From positions 1-63,847 of IMG/VR virus record IMGVR_UViG_3300023241_000001: a stretch of DNA of 63,847 nucleotides, one strand, 5' to 3'. Made by a program: the position numbers and the translations under genes. This stretch comes from a virus. Below the pieces are notes generated by a model, which was given only the letters and a program-made list of their open reading frames with translations, was not told where the DNA came from and did no database searches. Shown here piece by piece: positions 7,604-16,448 of the stretch (position 1 is its first letter; each line of letters begins with the position of its first letter).

Positions 7604-9018
7604 AAAGAAAGAAAGATCAACCAGAACAAGATTCAAGTAATGTTATATTGAATTTTAAAGAACGTAAAAAAAGGTCAATAGAGTTACAGAGAAGAATAGC
7701 TGAATCATACCCAATGGTAGGGGGTACTGGTGAAGATGCTCAATGGCGTTCTTTGACATCTAATTCACTCAGGGATTTGAGCCTCCTTACACAGAATAGA
7801 ATGCAGGATATTGCGTTCTATTTATATGATAGCAATCCTATGGCAGGCAGGATTATCGAGATTATAGAAGATTTTGTTATTGGTGACGGATTTACTTATT
7901 CAGTCAAAGATCCTAATGTAAAAGAAGTTATCGATAATTTTTGGAACGATCCGGATAATAACCTTGATGAAGAAATGAATGTTAATGTTGTTGAACTATA
8001 TTTGTTTGGTGAGTTATGTTTACCGACTTGGGTTAATTCAGCTAACGGTGCAGTTAAGCTAGGGTATATAGATCCAAAGACAATTTTAAAAATTAGAAAA
8101 GATAGAAATAATCCAAAGATACAAAAATCATTAATATGGAAAAGATTAAGTGGTTCTTCTAAAGAACAAGAAATGAGTATAATAAATGTTGATAGAAATC
8201 TTAGGTCAAAAACATATGGGAAGTTAGTTGGAGATTGTTTTTACTTTACAATAAATAAAGTAAGTTCAGCAACGCGCGGTAGAAGTGTGTTATTAAGATT
8301 AGCTGATTGGCTAGATGGATATGATCAATTTCTTTTTACAAGGTTAGAAAGAGCATTCTTGTTGAATTCGTTTATTTGGGATGTTGCTTGTGAAGGAATG
8401 AATGAATCAGAGCTTCAAGAATTTGTAAAAAAATTAGCGCCGCCTAGACCTGGCTCTATAAGAGCTCATAATGAAAAAATCACCTGGAAGTCAGAAACAC
8501 CTAAATTAGAATCAGCTGATGCATCAGGTGAAGCAGCCTTATTTAAGAACCAGATTTTAGGTGGTGCTGGATTCCCGGGGCATTGGTTTGCTGAAGGTGA
8601 TAAAACTACACGTGCAACAGCTATGGAAATGTCGCTTCCTACTCTTAAAAATTTAAAGACTAAACAGAAAAAAATAAAGTTTCTAATTAAGCGGATGTTT
8701 GATTTTGTCATTGACCAAGCAATAATAGCTGGTGTATTAAAAGAGGGTGTTGATAAGACTTTTAAAGTTATTCCTTCTCCAATAGTTTCTAGAGATAGCA
8801 GCAAAGGAACTGCTGAAGCTATGTCAGGATTAATATCTGGATTGGTTCAAGCATCTGATAAAAAATGGGTTAGTGATAAGAAGGCTAAAACTATTATTAA
8901 TGCAGTAATATCACAATTAGGTGTAGATGTAGATAGTGAGGCTGATGATAATGTAGATAGTGATGCTGATGATAATAAGAAAGAAGAAGAAAAAGGAGTA
9001 GCGACAAATGAAGAATAA
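7600..9018 (+). CDS. Portal protein
   Basis: 472 residues. Features of phage portals: a helical segment followed by NPMAGRIIEIIEDFVIGDGF, the central LVGDCFYFTINKVSSATRGRS strand/loop region, and GEAALFKNQILGGAGFPGHWFAEGD near residue 320. The end is acidic (DVDSEADDNVDSDADDN). It forms the dodecameric channel through which TerL packages DNA. Overlaps TerL at its start and the methylase gene at its end, so it is translated in a coupled chain. Confidence 0.9.
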   Translation: MKRKKDQPEQDSSNVILNFKERKKRSIELQRRIAESYPMVGGTGEDAQWRSLTSNSLRDLSLLTQNRMQDIAFYLYDSNPMAGRIIEIIEDFVIGDGFTYSVKDPNVKEVIDNFWNDPDNNLDEEMNVNVVELYLFGELCLPTWVNSANGAVKLGYIDPKTILKIRKDRNNPKIQKSLIWKRLSGSSKEQEMSIINVDRNLRSKTYGKLVGDCFYFTINKVSSATRGRSVLLRLADWLDGYDQFLFTRLERAFLLNSFIWDVACEGMNESELQEFVKKLAPPRPGSIRAHNEKITWKSETPKLESADASGEAALFKNQILGGAGFPGHWFAEGDKTTRATAMEMSLPTLKNLKTKQKKIKFLIKRMFDFVIDQAIIAGVLKEGVDKTFKVIPSPIVSRDSSKGTAEAMSGLISGLVQASDKKWVSDKKAKTIINAVISQLGVDVDSEADDNVDSDADDNKKEEEKGVATNEE

Positions 9019-10834
9019 AGGGTTTTTGATTGCTTTGTTAGAAGATTTCTCTTTAGATAAAATAGACATCGTTTCTAAAAACGATAACTTTATGGAAGGT
9101 GTAAAGCCTGCGTTTGGTTCTCCCGGTGGTAAATTTTTTGTTGCCGGGAAACTAATAAGATTGTTTCCAGAACATAAAAGATACGTTGAATCATTTATTG
9201 GTGGTGGATCTATATTGTTCAGAAAAAAGAGAAGTGAAGAAGAATTTATAAACGATAGAGATAGTGATATTGCTTCTTGTTTTAAGTTTATGAAAGACAT
9301 AACAGAACAACAAGTTGAATCATTAAATAAGCTTGATTGGAAAACATCTAAAGATACATTTAATAAATTGCTTCCTGAGTGGAAAGAAAGTAGTCAGCAT
9401 AACGACCCTGTTTATCAGTTCTATCGTTATGTTTATATCAAAGGAGCTTCAGATGCAGGTCAGATGAGTTCCTTTGATAATAGATCTGAAGGTGATGTTA
9501 TGAAAGTAACTACACGAATGCTAAAGATAAAAGAACGTCTGCAAGACGTAACAATAGAAAATATGGATTACAGAGATTTTATTAAAAAATATGCGAACAA
9601 AGAATCTTTTACTTTTATGGATCCTCCTTATCCGTCAGCTAAGATGGATTGGAAGTGGTGTCCGACACAAAATGAATTTGAATCATTTACAAAAACTGTT
9701 CCGGGTAAGTGGATGGTTACGTATGAAGTTTGTGACGGTTGGAAAGAATCAAAGTATGATAGAAAGATACTTTCTCAATATAATATTGCTGCACCATCAG
9801 CAGGTCATATGGCTAGGAAATCAGAATTAATGGTTTCTAATTATCCAATAAAAGAGAACTCAACTTATTTAGAATCTGAAATAGATGATGATATAAAGGA
9901 ATCAATAGTTGACTTTGTTGATAACCTAAGGTTATCGGAAGTACGTGGATTAGGATTAGGCGTTGGTGGTCCTAGACAAGGTGATGCTGGAACAGATGTT
10001 TGTGTTTGCCCTAAGTGTAAAGAAGAAATTAAACATAACAGAGGAACTCCTTGTAATGAAAGTAAATGTCCTAAGTGCGGAACACCAATGATAGGAAAAG
10101 TTGATAACAAAGAATCTTTAGTTGATGATTTAAAAGATATACTAAAGTTATATGCGGCTAAAAGAAGAGGTGATGATGTTGATAAAACATTCGAGCAGTT
10201 AAAGAGTTCATTTCGTGGTTGTGTATCTGACATCATAGAATCTGGTATTACTGATTTCCATCCAGAAAAGCTTTCTCCGTTTGCTTTAGAGTTGTTTGAT
10301 AAATACACAGAGTATAAATATACTGTTGTGCAACCTGATAAATCTGAACAATCATTTAAAACATTAAAAGAATTAAAAGACAGCAATGTTGATTATCGCG
10401 GATATAAGTTTAATATAAAAATGAAAGAAGCAGAAAAGAAGATAGGTAACTTTACTTTTTATAATCAATGGTGGAGAAACAAAAATGATAAGATAGATAA
10501 TTTTACTGTTTCTACTGATTTAGGAATAGATATTCATTTGTCTGAAAATAAAAGTTTGATCGAAGATGAATTCAAAGAATCAACTTTTTATATAAAACCT
10601 TCAGAATACTCTGTTAGGAAACTTTCAGAGGGAATATCATTTATGTTACCTCATAGTGATTTTAATATTACTGATATGCTTTCTTGGATTAAAGTAATAG
10701 ATAGAGGAAATATATCTATTCTTGAAAGCACAGAGTTAGAGAAAATAATAGAGTTTTCTGGTAAAAAAATTAAAGGTATTTTTACAGCTAAGAGAGAAAA
10801 TGAGAACTCAGACTTTTGGGTTTTGAAAAAATAA
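9008..10834 (+). CDS. D12-class DNA adenine methylase fused to zinc ribbon and unknown C-terminal domain
   Basis: 608 residues. Residues about 33-285 are a Dam-like N6-adenine methyltransferase: FGSPGGKFFVAGKLI and ESFIGGGSILF (SAM-binding), then DPPY at 205-208 (catalytic). Around residues 334-360 there is a zinc ribbon (CPKCKEE and CPKCGTPM). The last 240 residues form an unrecognised domain ending FTAKRENENSDFWVLKK. The methylase would modify phage DNA at short adenine sites, often GATC in this family. It is unusual to find it between portal and capsid genes; the C-terminal part may be a head-morphogenesis module fused to the enzyme. Confidence 0.85.
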   Translation: MKNKGFLIALLEDFSLDKIDIVSKNDNFMEGVKPAFGSPGGKFFVAGKLIRLFPEHKRYVESFIGGGSILFRKKRSEEEFINDRDSDIASCFKFMKDITEQQVESLNKLDWKTSKDTFNKLLPEWKESSQHNDPVYQFYRYVYIKGASDAGQMSSFDNRSEGDVMKVTTRMLKIKERLQDVTIENMDYRDFIKKYANKESFTFMDPPYPSAKMDWKWCPTQNEFESFTKTVPGKWMVTYEVCDGWKESKYDRKILSQYNIAAPSAGHMARKSELMVSNYPIKENSTYLESEIDDDIKESIVDFVDNLRLSEVRGLGLGVGGPRQGDAGTDVCVCPKCKEEIKHNRGTPCNESKCPKCGTPMIGKVDNKESLVDDLKDILKLYAAKRRGDDVDKTFEQLKSSFRGCVSDIIESGITDFHPEKLSPFALELFDKYTEYKYTVVQPDKSEQSFKTLKELKDSNVDYRGYKFNIKMKEAEKKIGNFTFYNQWWRNKNDKIDNFTVSTDLGIDIHLSENKSLIEDEFKESTFYIKPSEYSVRKLSEGISFMLPHSDFNITDMLSWIKVIDRGNISILESTELEKIIEFSGKKIKGIFTAKRENENSDFWVLKK

Positions 10835-10846
10835 ATCATTTTTTCC

Positions 10847-10875
10847 TTGACATTTATAAAAAATAAGACTATATT
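10847..10875 (+). promoter_or_regulatory. Strong sigma70-like promoter for capsid genes
   Basis: TTGACA at 10847-10852, a 17-base spacer, then TATATT at 10870-10875. It lies in the only sizeable gap of this part of the operon, just after the methylase fusion. The downstream gene has CAGGAGG before its ATG. It could boost capsid gene expression independently of upstream transcription. Confidence 0.75.
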
Positions 10876-10917
10876 TTAAGTGTATAGGTTTTTAACAGTT
10901 TATTCACAGGAGGTAAA

Positions 10918-11235
10918 ATGCCTTATCCAACTGAACACACCTGTCGGGTCGCAGAACCATTACCACAGAACTCTGGTATTTTTGCTCGTAAATCAATTGC
11001 TTCTGGTATAAGCATAGTAATGCAAAAATCTAAAGGAGATTCTAACTCTCCTATGAAGGTTCAATCTTATCGATTTGGAAAACACCAATTCACTCATACT
11101 GAAGCTAAAGAATGGTTAAAAAAACATAGTATAGAATATACTGCGTTTGAACCTGCTAGTAGCCCGGATAAGAAAGAAACAAGAGCTGACATTATCAATA
11201 GGATAACTAAAGAGTTATCAGGTGTGATAATTTAA
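10918..11235 (+). CDS. Prohead-protease-associated small domain protein
   Basis: 105 residues, starting after AGGAGG. The opening MPYPTEHTCRVAEP and the later EAKEWLKKHSIEYTAFEPAS resemble the N-terminal module found in or beside many phage prohead proteases (MPYPNEHA... and a short SAP/helical motif). Overlaps the next gene by one base. Role in head maturation inferred from that association and from position. Confidence 0.7.
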   Translation: MPYPTEHTCRVAEPLPQNSGIFARKSIASGISIVMQKSKGDSNSPMKVQSYRFGKHQFTHTEAKEWLKKHSIEYTAFEPASSPDKKETRADIINRITKELSGVII

Positions 11236-13817
11236 TGAAATATAATCATTTACATATTGCTTCATTCTTAGAAAGTAGTTCTTCTGGCGATAAGTGGAAA
11301 GTAATGGTGATCGAAGAAGGACTGTCGAAAAACGGCAAATACTATACAAAGGAAGCCCTCCAAAAATCTATTCCTTTATTTGAAAAATCAAAAGTTTGTT
11401 TTTATGAGTGGAAAGACAAGCATTTTGACCACATACCTTTATCCGTTGAAAAGATGTGTCCGGAAGGATTTCCTCTACAAACAGCCGGCTACCTTGATAA
11501 TGTGAAGTTTGAAACAGTTAAGGTTGAAGGTAGAGAAGTCGCTGGTTTAACTGCATCTTTACACTTATTAGAAAAAAACTCAAGAGTTAAAGATTTGAAG
11601 CAAATGCTTACAAATGCTTGGAAAAAAGGATTAAAAAACCTACTTGGACTTTCCATAAATGCTGAGGGGCCGTCAAGCGTGCGTATGATGAATGGGCAAC
11701 CGATAACAGTTGTCAATGGAATAAGTAAGGTTTTCAGTACCGATTTCGTGACTCAGCCTGCGGCGGGCGGCGGGTTACTAAAAATAATTGAAAGTTTCAA
11801 TACAAAAGGAGGTATGGAACAGATGTTTAAGAAGATTATCGAATCGTTGAAAAGGTTTAATTCGAAGATATTAGAAAGCGTAGATATCGCTAATATCACA
11901 GAAGAAGAAGTAGTAAGTATTTTTGAATCATTAGCTAAAGAAGCTAAAGAGAAAAATTCAGACAAGGCTGATAACCTTGAAGAGATTGTCGGTAAAATGA
12001 AAGACAAGAAATATGAGGAAGCAGAAGCTTTACTTAATGCTATAACAAATGAACAAAAAATGTCAGATAATGATTTGCTTAATGCTGATGATAAAACATT
12101 AAGCCCCGGAGATTTAAAGAAAAAGAAAGCTTTGCTAAAAGTGGAACAAGATGCTGCTGCAAAAGAAGCAAAGAAACAAGAAGATTTAGAGAATAAAAAT
12201 AAAGATTTAGAATCTAAATTAGATGCTATAAATAGCAAACTAGCTATTAGAGAATGCAAAGAGCTATTAGAAGTTGCTTTATCTGAAAGCAACTTGCCAG
12301 AAGTAATCAAACATAAAATTCGTAATTCCTTTAAAAACAAGGTGTTTAAAGAATCAGAGATAAAAGAATCTGTTAAAGCAGAGCGTGATACATTGGCAAA
12401 ATTAGTTGAAAGCAAAGCAGTTATTGATTTTGGTGGTGATTTTGACGGCTCTTTTGTGAAAAGAGATCCTATCACCCGCGTTCAAGCATCTATGGATTTA
12501 ATGTTAGGTTACAAACCTAGTGACGTAGATAAAGATAAGTACAAAGATATTGATGGTTTTAGATCATTAAAAGAAGCTTATGTTGCTTTTACTGATGATG
12601 CAGAAGTATCCGGAAGATTAGGACCTCGTGCATTGTCTAGATTAAGCGAATCAGTTGTTGATGATAACACTACATTTTCCTACGCTTTAGGTTATTCTAT
12701 GCAAAGAAGAATGCTTCCTGAATATAGAGCAATACCTGAACTATGGAAAAAGATAGCAGTGTCAACACCTATCAAAGATTTTAAATTACAGGAAAGAATT
12801 CAATGGGGTGGTTTTGGAGTGCTTCCTACAGTGCAAGCAGCTAGAACAGTTGCCGGAACACCAATAGATAGTGCAACTCCTACATACCCTGAATTAGGGT
12901 TCCCTGGCGATACCGAGGCAACATACGCTGTGATGACTAAAGGTGGAGTAATCACAGTAACAAGAAGATCAATCATTGATGATGATTTGAAAGTATTGAC
13001 AGGAATTCCTAAAAGAGTTGGGAAAGCAGCTGGATATACTTTGAATCAATTTGCGTTTGATTTAATGTTAGGGTATGGAGCTTCTGGAATCAATACTGCT
13101 ACTATTTATGATAGTGCAGTTCTTTACATTGCATCTCATAAGAATTATCGCACAGGTGCATTAGGTTACGATAATCTTCAGGACTTGCTTAATGATATGT
13201 GGTATCAGTGTGAGTTAGGATATAAAACTGACGTGGCAACACAATTAGAAGCAGCTGCTACAACATTAGATGTTACTGCTGGAACTGGTCAGTATTTCAA
13301 AGCCGGAGATTATGCCTGGCTAGACGGAGAAATTGTTCGTGTAGATTCAGTATCTACTGATGCATTGACTATTGCAAGAGGAATGTTTGGAACAACTGAT
13401 GCTCAGCATTTAGTTGCAGTTGATGTAAGAAAAGTTACTCAGTTCTTAGCATTAGAGAAACCTATCCTATGGGTACCTCGTGCTTTGAATGGTACTGCAT
13501 TGGCATTACAGAAATCAGAAAAACATCCAGAGAATGCTGAAGGTGGAATTAATACACTGAGAAATCAGTTTGAAGTAGAACAAAGCCCATTCTTACGTGG
13601 TGATGAAAATAATTACTATATTTCATCTAAGATTTCTGACGTAGAAGGAATAGAAATAGGGTTTTTAAATGGTAAAGAAGAACCAGAAATTTTGGTTCAA
13701 GATCAACCTACTGTCGGAAACGTATTTACCTATGATACGATCCGCTACAAAGTTCGTCATGAATACGGCGGAGCAGTTGTTGATTTCAGAGCGTTTGCAG
13801 GGGCGATTGTAACTTAA
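11235..13817 (+). CDS. Prohead protease - scaffold - major capsid protein fusion
   Basis: 860 residues in three parts. Residues 1-190 look like a prohead serine protease (His63/His66 in KDKHFDHIPLS, Ser140 in LLGLSINAEG, and FSTDFVTQPAAGGG near 167-180). Residues about 195-400 are charged coiled coil, the scaffold/delta region. Residues about 410-860 are an HK97-fold-like major capsid protein (AYVAFTDDAEVSGRLGPRAL to VVDFRAFAGAIVT) with an inserted beta domain near 690-740 (WLDGEIVRVDSVSTDALTI). An internal AAAGGAGG at 11805-11812 precedes in-frame ATGs at 11814 and 11823, so a scaffold-capsid product starting at Met197 may be made in excess. Self-cleavage would release the capsid subunit. 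Confidence 0.9.
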   Translation: MKYNHLHIASFLESSSSGDKWKVMVIEEGLSKNGKYYTKEALQKSIPLFEKSKVCFYEWKDKHFDHIPLSVEKMCPEGFPLQTAGYLDNVKFETVKVEGREVAGLTASLHLLEKNSRVKDLKQMLTNAWKKGLKNLLGLSINAEGPSSVRMMNGQPITVVNGISKVFSTDFVTQPAAGGGLLKIIESFNTKGGMEQMFKKIIESLKRFNSKILESVDIANITEEEVVSIFESLAKEAKEKNSDKADNLEEIVGKMKDKKYEEAEALLNAITNEQKMSDNDLLNADDKTLSPGDLKKKKALLKVEQDAAAKEAKKQEDLENKNKDLESKLDAINSKLAIRECKELLEVALSESNLPEVIKHKIRNSFKNKVFKESEIKESVKAERDTLAKLVESKAVIDFGGDFDGSFVKRDPITRVQASMDLMLGYKPSDVDKDKYKDIDGFRSLKEAYVAFTDDAEVSGRLGPRALSRLSESVVDDNTTFSYALGYSMQRRMLPEYRAIPELWKKIAVSTPIKDFKLQERIQWGGFGVLPTVQAARTVAGTPIDSATPTYPELGFPGDTEATYAVMTKGGVITVTRRSIIDDDLKVLTGIPKRVGKAAGYTLNQFAFDLMLGYGASGINTATIYDSAVLYIASHKNYRTGALGYDNLQDLLNDMWYQCELGYKTDVATQLEAAATTLDVTAGTGQYFKAGDYAWLDGEIVRVDSVSTDALTIARGMFGTTDAQHLVAVDVRKVTQFLALEKPILWVPRALNGTALALQKSEKHPENAEGGINTLRNQFEVEQSPFLRGDENNYYISSKISDVEGIEIGFLNGKEEPEILVQDQPTVGNVFTYDTIRYKVRHEYGGAVVDFRAFAGAIVT
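11805..11825 (+). promoter_or_regulatory. Internal ribosome-binding site within capsid fusion
   Basis: AAAGGAGG is followed by in-frame ATG codons at 11814 (too close) and 11823 (about 10 bases away, good spacing). It falls exactly at the protease/scaffold boundary, as expected if a former stop codon between two genes was lost. Confidence 0.6.
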
Positions 13818-13837
13818 TAACCGAATTAATGGCGATG

Positions 13838-13859
13838 GTCGGGGGAGAAATCTCCCGAC
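13838..13859 (+). other. GAAA-tetraloop hairpin downstream of capsid gene
   Basis: Nine-base stem (GTCGGGGGA with TCTCCCGAC, one G-U pair) closed by a GAAA tetraloop. There is no T tract, so it is more likely an mRNA processing or stability element than an intrinsic terminator. A second weaker hairpin (TTAGGT/ACCTAA) follows at 13867-13886. Confidence 0.6.
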
Positions 13860-13906
13860 ACAGCTGTTAGGTTGGAAAATACCTAATATTAAGGAGGATT
13901 TTTTAA

Positions 13907-14248
13907 ATGAAATTCACAAGATATAAATATGGAGTAGCAAATGAAAGAGGTACTGTTCTCTCTAAAACAGCAGATTATACAATATTAGAAAATGATATTT
14001 TAAGATCCGGTCAGTTTTTTAAAGTTGATGGTCATAAGTTAACATTGCCTGCCGCTAGTGGAAATTTAAAAGGTACAAGTGTATATGTTTTTGGAAGTAG
14101 CGGTTCATCTAAAGTAGCTGTTGTTGCTGGTTTTGGTGGTGGTGGTGCTAGTTATGATACTGTAACCGTAGGAGCATATAATACTATAGAGTTTTGGTGT
14201 GACGGCAGTTATTGGTACGCATTATCTAATGCGGTTGGTGCTAGCTAA
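13907..14248 (+). CDS. Capsid-associated decoration-like protein, short paralogue
   Basis: 113 residues preceded by AAGGAGG. It is a clear paralogue of the next gene: both start with TRYKY, share LTLPAAS and end in EFWCDGSYWYAL. The C-terminal pattern is widespread in phage fibre or head-decoration domains. This copy stops directly after the domain, without the Ser tail of its neighbour. Position after the major capsid protein suggests a decoration or head-fibre protein. Confidence 0.75.
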   Translation: MKFTRYKYGVANERGTVLSKTADYTILENDILRSGQFFKVDGHKLTLPAASGNLKGTSVYVFGSSGSSKVAVVAGFGGGGASYDTVTVGAYNTIEFWCDGSYWYALSNAVGAS

Positions 14249-14265
14249 AATAAAGGAGGACAATT

Positions 14266-14820
14266 ATGCCAAAACCTACCAGATATAAATATAGTGTCGC
14301 TAACCGTAGGGGTACAACCCTAAGTAAATCCGCAGATTACTCTCTGACAGAGAATGATGTTGAAAGAAGTGGATCTTTATTTGTTAAATTAACTTCAGGA
14401 AATACACTAACTTTACCTGCCGCTAGTGATAGTTTAAAAGGCGCTAGTGTTTATGTTAATACATCTGATCAAGGCATTGTATATGTTGCTGCCGGATTTG
14501 GTGGTGGGGGAGCTAGTTATGATACTGCTAATATAGGAAAGTATGAATCTGCTGAGTTTTGGTGTGACGGCAGTTATTGGTACGCATTAAATGTAACTGT
14601 AGCTGGAAATACTTCTAGTTCATCATCCAGTTCATCATCTTTTTCCAGTAGCTCATCAAGTTCATCAAGTAGCTCAAGTAGCTCATTAAGTTCATCAAGT
14701 AGTTCATTAAGCTCGAGTAGCTCAAGCTCAAGTAGCTCAAGTAGCTCAAGCTCAAGCTCAAGCTCATCAAACTCAAGTAGTTCTAGCTCATCTAGTTCGA
14801 GCTCAAGCGAATCTAGTTAA
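14266..14820 (+). CDS. Decoration-like protein with C-terminal polyserine tail
   Basis: 184 residues. Residues 1-115 match the preceding gene (TRYKYSVANRRGTTLSKSADY, EFWCDGSYWYAL). From about residue 117 to the end there are about 68 residues of Ser with isolated Phe, Leu, Asn and a terminal ESS. Codons mix AGY and TCN. If the folded part binds the capsid, the tail would project from the head surface. Confidence 0.8.
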   Translation: MPKPTRYKYSVANRRGTTLSKSADYSLTENDVERSGSLFVKLTSGNTLTLPAASDSLKGASVYVNTSDQGIVYVAAGFGGGGASYDTANIGKYESAEFWCDGSYWYALNVTVAGNTSSSSSSSSSFSSSSSSSSSSSSSSLSSSSSSLSSSSSSSSSSSSSSSSSSSSNSSSSSSSSSSSSESS

Positions 14821-14831
14821 AAGTTAAACCT

Positions 14832-14859
14832 ACCCTTGGCGGTAAACTCCGCCAAGGGT
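14832..14859 (+). terminator. Perfect 11-base-stem hairpin
   Basis: ACCCTTGGCGG pairs with CCGCCAAGGGT around a 6-base loop, between two Ser-tail genes. No clear T tract follows, so it may be a weak terminator or a transcript-stabilising 3' end rather than a full stop. Confidence 0.55.
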
Positions 14860-14877
14860 TACTAAAGGAGATAGATA

Positions 14878-15171
14878 ATGGCATATCCCGCTTATAAATG
14901 CCCTTTTAAAAATAATGCCGGTGCAGGAATTGTTTGTGAGAATATTGCATGTGGATTGTTCAACGTTGTTGAAAATGACTGCAATTTTATTATGAATGAA
15001 CGAAGAAAACATCAGCTAACTGGTAAAGTAGTTCCTAATACAAATACTTATTCTAGTTCGAGTTCTAGTTCTAGTTCGAGTTCATATAGCTCGAGTTCTT
15101 CTTCGTCGAGTTCTTCTTCGTCGAGTTCTTCTTCGTCGAGTTCTTCTTCGTCGAGTTCGAGTTCTTCTTAA
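14878..15171 (+). CDS. Small Cys-containing protein with polyserine tail
   Basis: 97 residues. Residues 1-58 contain four Cys (YKCPF, IVCENIACG, ENDC) and no recognised family. Residues 59-97 are almost pure Ser with one Tyr. It starts after AAAGGAG, ends in the Ser tail, and is followed by AGGGGG of the next gene. A small virion protein is the natural guess from its neighbours and tail. Confidence 0.75.
   Translation: MAYPAYKCPFKNNAGAGIVCENIACGLFNVVENDCNFIMNERRKHQLTGKVVPNTNTYSSSSSSSSSSSYSSSSSSSSSSSSSSSSSSSSSSSSSSS
15091..15150 (+). repeat. Four perfect 15-base tandem repeats coding Ser
   Basis: The 15-mer TCGAGTTCTTCTTCG occurs four times without a mismatch, each coding five Ser. Perfect identity implies recent expansion by slippage, unlike the diverged repeats of the large polyserine gene. 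Confidence 0.9.
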
Positions 15172-15180
15172 GGGGGTATT

Positions 15181-15903
15181 GTGTCTTATACTAGAGAAGA
15201 TTATTTAACACGATTAGAAACTGCACTACAGGATGATGCTGAAAAACTGCAACCTGATGATAAGTATCGTATTTTAACGCAATCTGTAGTAATCTTTTCT
15301 AAAGATAAACCAAACACTAAGATAAAAGAATCAACAGGAGATGGTTCTTCTTATGATTTTGCTCTTCCTAGCGATTGGGTAGAAGGTACTTCTTATATTA
15401 TTGGACAGATTGAATATCCAGCTGATGATTATCAAAATCCTAGTTATCTTGAACAGATAGATTGGAAGTTCTTTAAAAAGAACGTTGAGAGTGTGATGAC
15501 TACTTATATTCGCATTTTAAGTTTCATCCCTGCGAATGGTAAAATATTAAAATATGAATATGCGTTACCTCAAATATTAAATGAGGAAACTTGTACTATA
15601 AATGATAGTTATATAGAGGCAGTTACTAATCTAACTGCCGCTCTTTGTTTTTGGGCTCTCGCGGCTAAATTTGCACAAACTACTGATTCTACTATCGAAG
15701 CTGATGTTATTGATTATCAACGGAAATCTGATCTTTATGCATCCTTAGCAAAAGAGAAGATGTCAGTTTATAATTCATTAATGGGTCTAGGTATAGAATC
15801 TAAGAATTCAGGTGCGGCCTCTGCTGGGATTGCGGTTAAAGATCTTGACATGGAATACTCATGGAAAGAAGATATGTTAACACATCCTATTAGATGGCGA
15901 TAA
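15181..15903 (+). CDS. Head-tail connector (adaptor-like) protein
   Basis: 240 residues starting at GTG after AGGGGG. Mostly helical with a central beta part (YDFALPSDWVEGTSYIIGQIEYP, residues about 60-82), then helices ending TNLTAALCFWALAAKFAQT. Size, helix content and place between capsid and tail-completion genes fit the adaptor that docks on the portal. Family not proven. Confidence 0.65.
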   Translation: MSYTREDYLTRLETALQDDAEKLQPDDKYRILTQSVVIFSKDKPNTKIKESTGDGSSYDFALPSDWVEGTSYIIGQIEYPADDYQNPSYLEQIDWKFFKKNVESVMTTYIRILSFIPANGKILKYEYALPQILNEETCTINDSYIEAVTNLTAALCFWALAAKFAQTTDSTIEADVIDYQRKSDLYASLAKEKMSVYNSLMGLGIESKNSGAASAGIAVKDLDMEYSWKEDMLTHPIRWR

Positions 15904-15931
15904 TTCCCCAAGCAAAGAGATTTAGGAGAAG

Positions 15932-15977
15932 GCGGAGATAGATGAACATATGGTGATTTTTACATCTATCCTTCCGC
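15932..15977 (+). other. Bulged hairpin before a gene lacking a Shine-Dalgarno sequence
   Basis: GCGGA+GATAGATG pairs with CATCTATC+(CT bulge)+TCCGC, about 13 base pairs. The 15988 start follows within 11 bases with no purine-rich site. The loop side carries two very short frames (MNIW at 15942, and a 15-codon frame from 15950 that overlaps the start). This could be a terminator-like element or a translational control hairpin. Confidence 0.45.
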
Positions 15978-15987
15978 TTTATTATGC

Positions 15988-16434
15988 ATGTCATTAGCAT
16001 TAATTAGAACACAAATAAAAACTAAGCTTGAAGCAATATCAGGTGTAGAAAATGTTTATGATTATAAACGTTTCTGTAGCGACCTTACTACATATAATAC
16101 CTTGTTTGTTAAGGATTCTAAAGTAAACACTTGGGAAATAGAAAGGACTTCTTTTGAAAGGATTGGGCATGGGGGGTCAGGTGATGTTGAAGATGTAAAT
16201 AATACTTTTATAATTAGTGGTTTCTATTCTTTTTATGATGAATTAGCCACAGAAAAAACATTTCAAGACCTTATTGAAACTATTTGTGCTAGTTTTATCA
16301 GTGATCCAACATTAGGCGGAACAGCAAATATCGTGCATATTCCTATTACCGGAGAGTTTTCAATGGTAATGTTAGGTGCAGTTTTATGTCATAAATGCGA
16401 TATAACAATTAATATTGATGATAGAATTATTTAA
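15988..16434 (+). CDS. Tail completion / minor tail protein
   Basis: 148 residues. SLALIRTQIKTKLEAISGVENVYDY at the start and HKCDITINIDDRII at the end resemble tail-terminator (gpU-like) proteins that sit between neck and tail tube genes. There is no Shine-Dalgarno sequence before the ATG and no alternative in-frame start back to a stop at 15943, so translation may depend on the upstream hairpin or coupling. Confidence 0.6.
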   Translation: MSLALIRTQIKTKLEAISGVENVYDYKRFCSDLTTYNTLFVKDSKVNTWEIERTSFERIGHGGSGDVEDVNNTFIISGFYSFYDELATEKTFQDLIETICASFISDPTLGGTANIVHIPITGEFSMVMLGAVLCHKCDITINIDDRII

Positions 16435-16448
16435 AGGAGGGAAAGAAA

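Noticed and set aside
9865-10386. 173-codon open frame on the minus strand
   Set aside because: Antisense to the zinc ribbon and C-terminal domain of the methylase fusion, with no ribosome-binding site or family resemblance.
11753-12475. 240-codon open frame on the minus strand, Ser/Leu/Phe-rich
   Set aside because: It is the antisense of the charged coiled-coil part of the capsid fusion; composition and lack of a ribosome site show that it is a shadow.
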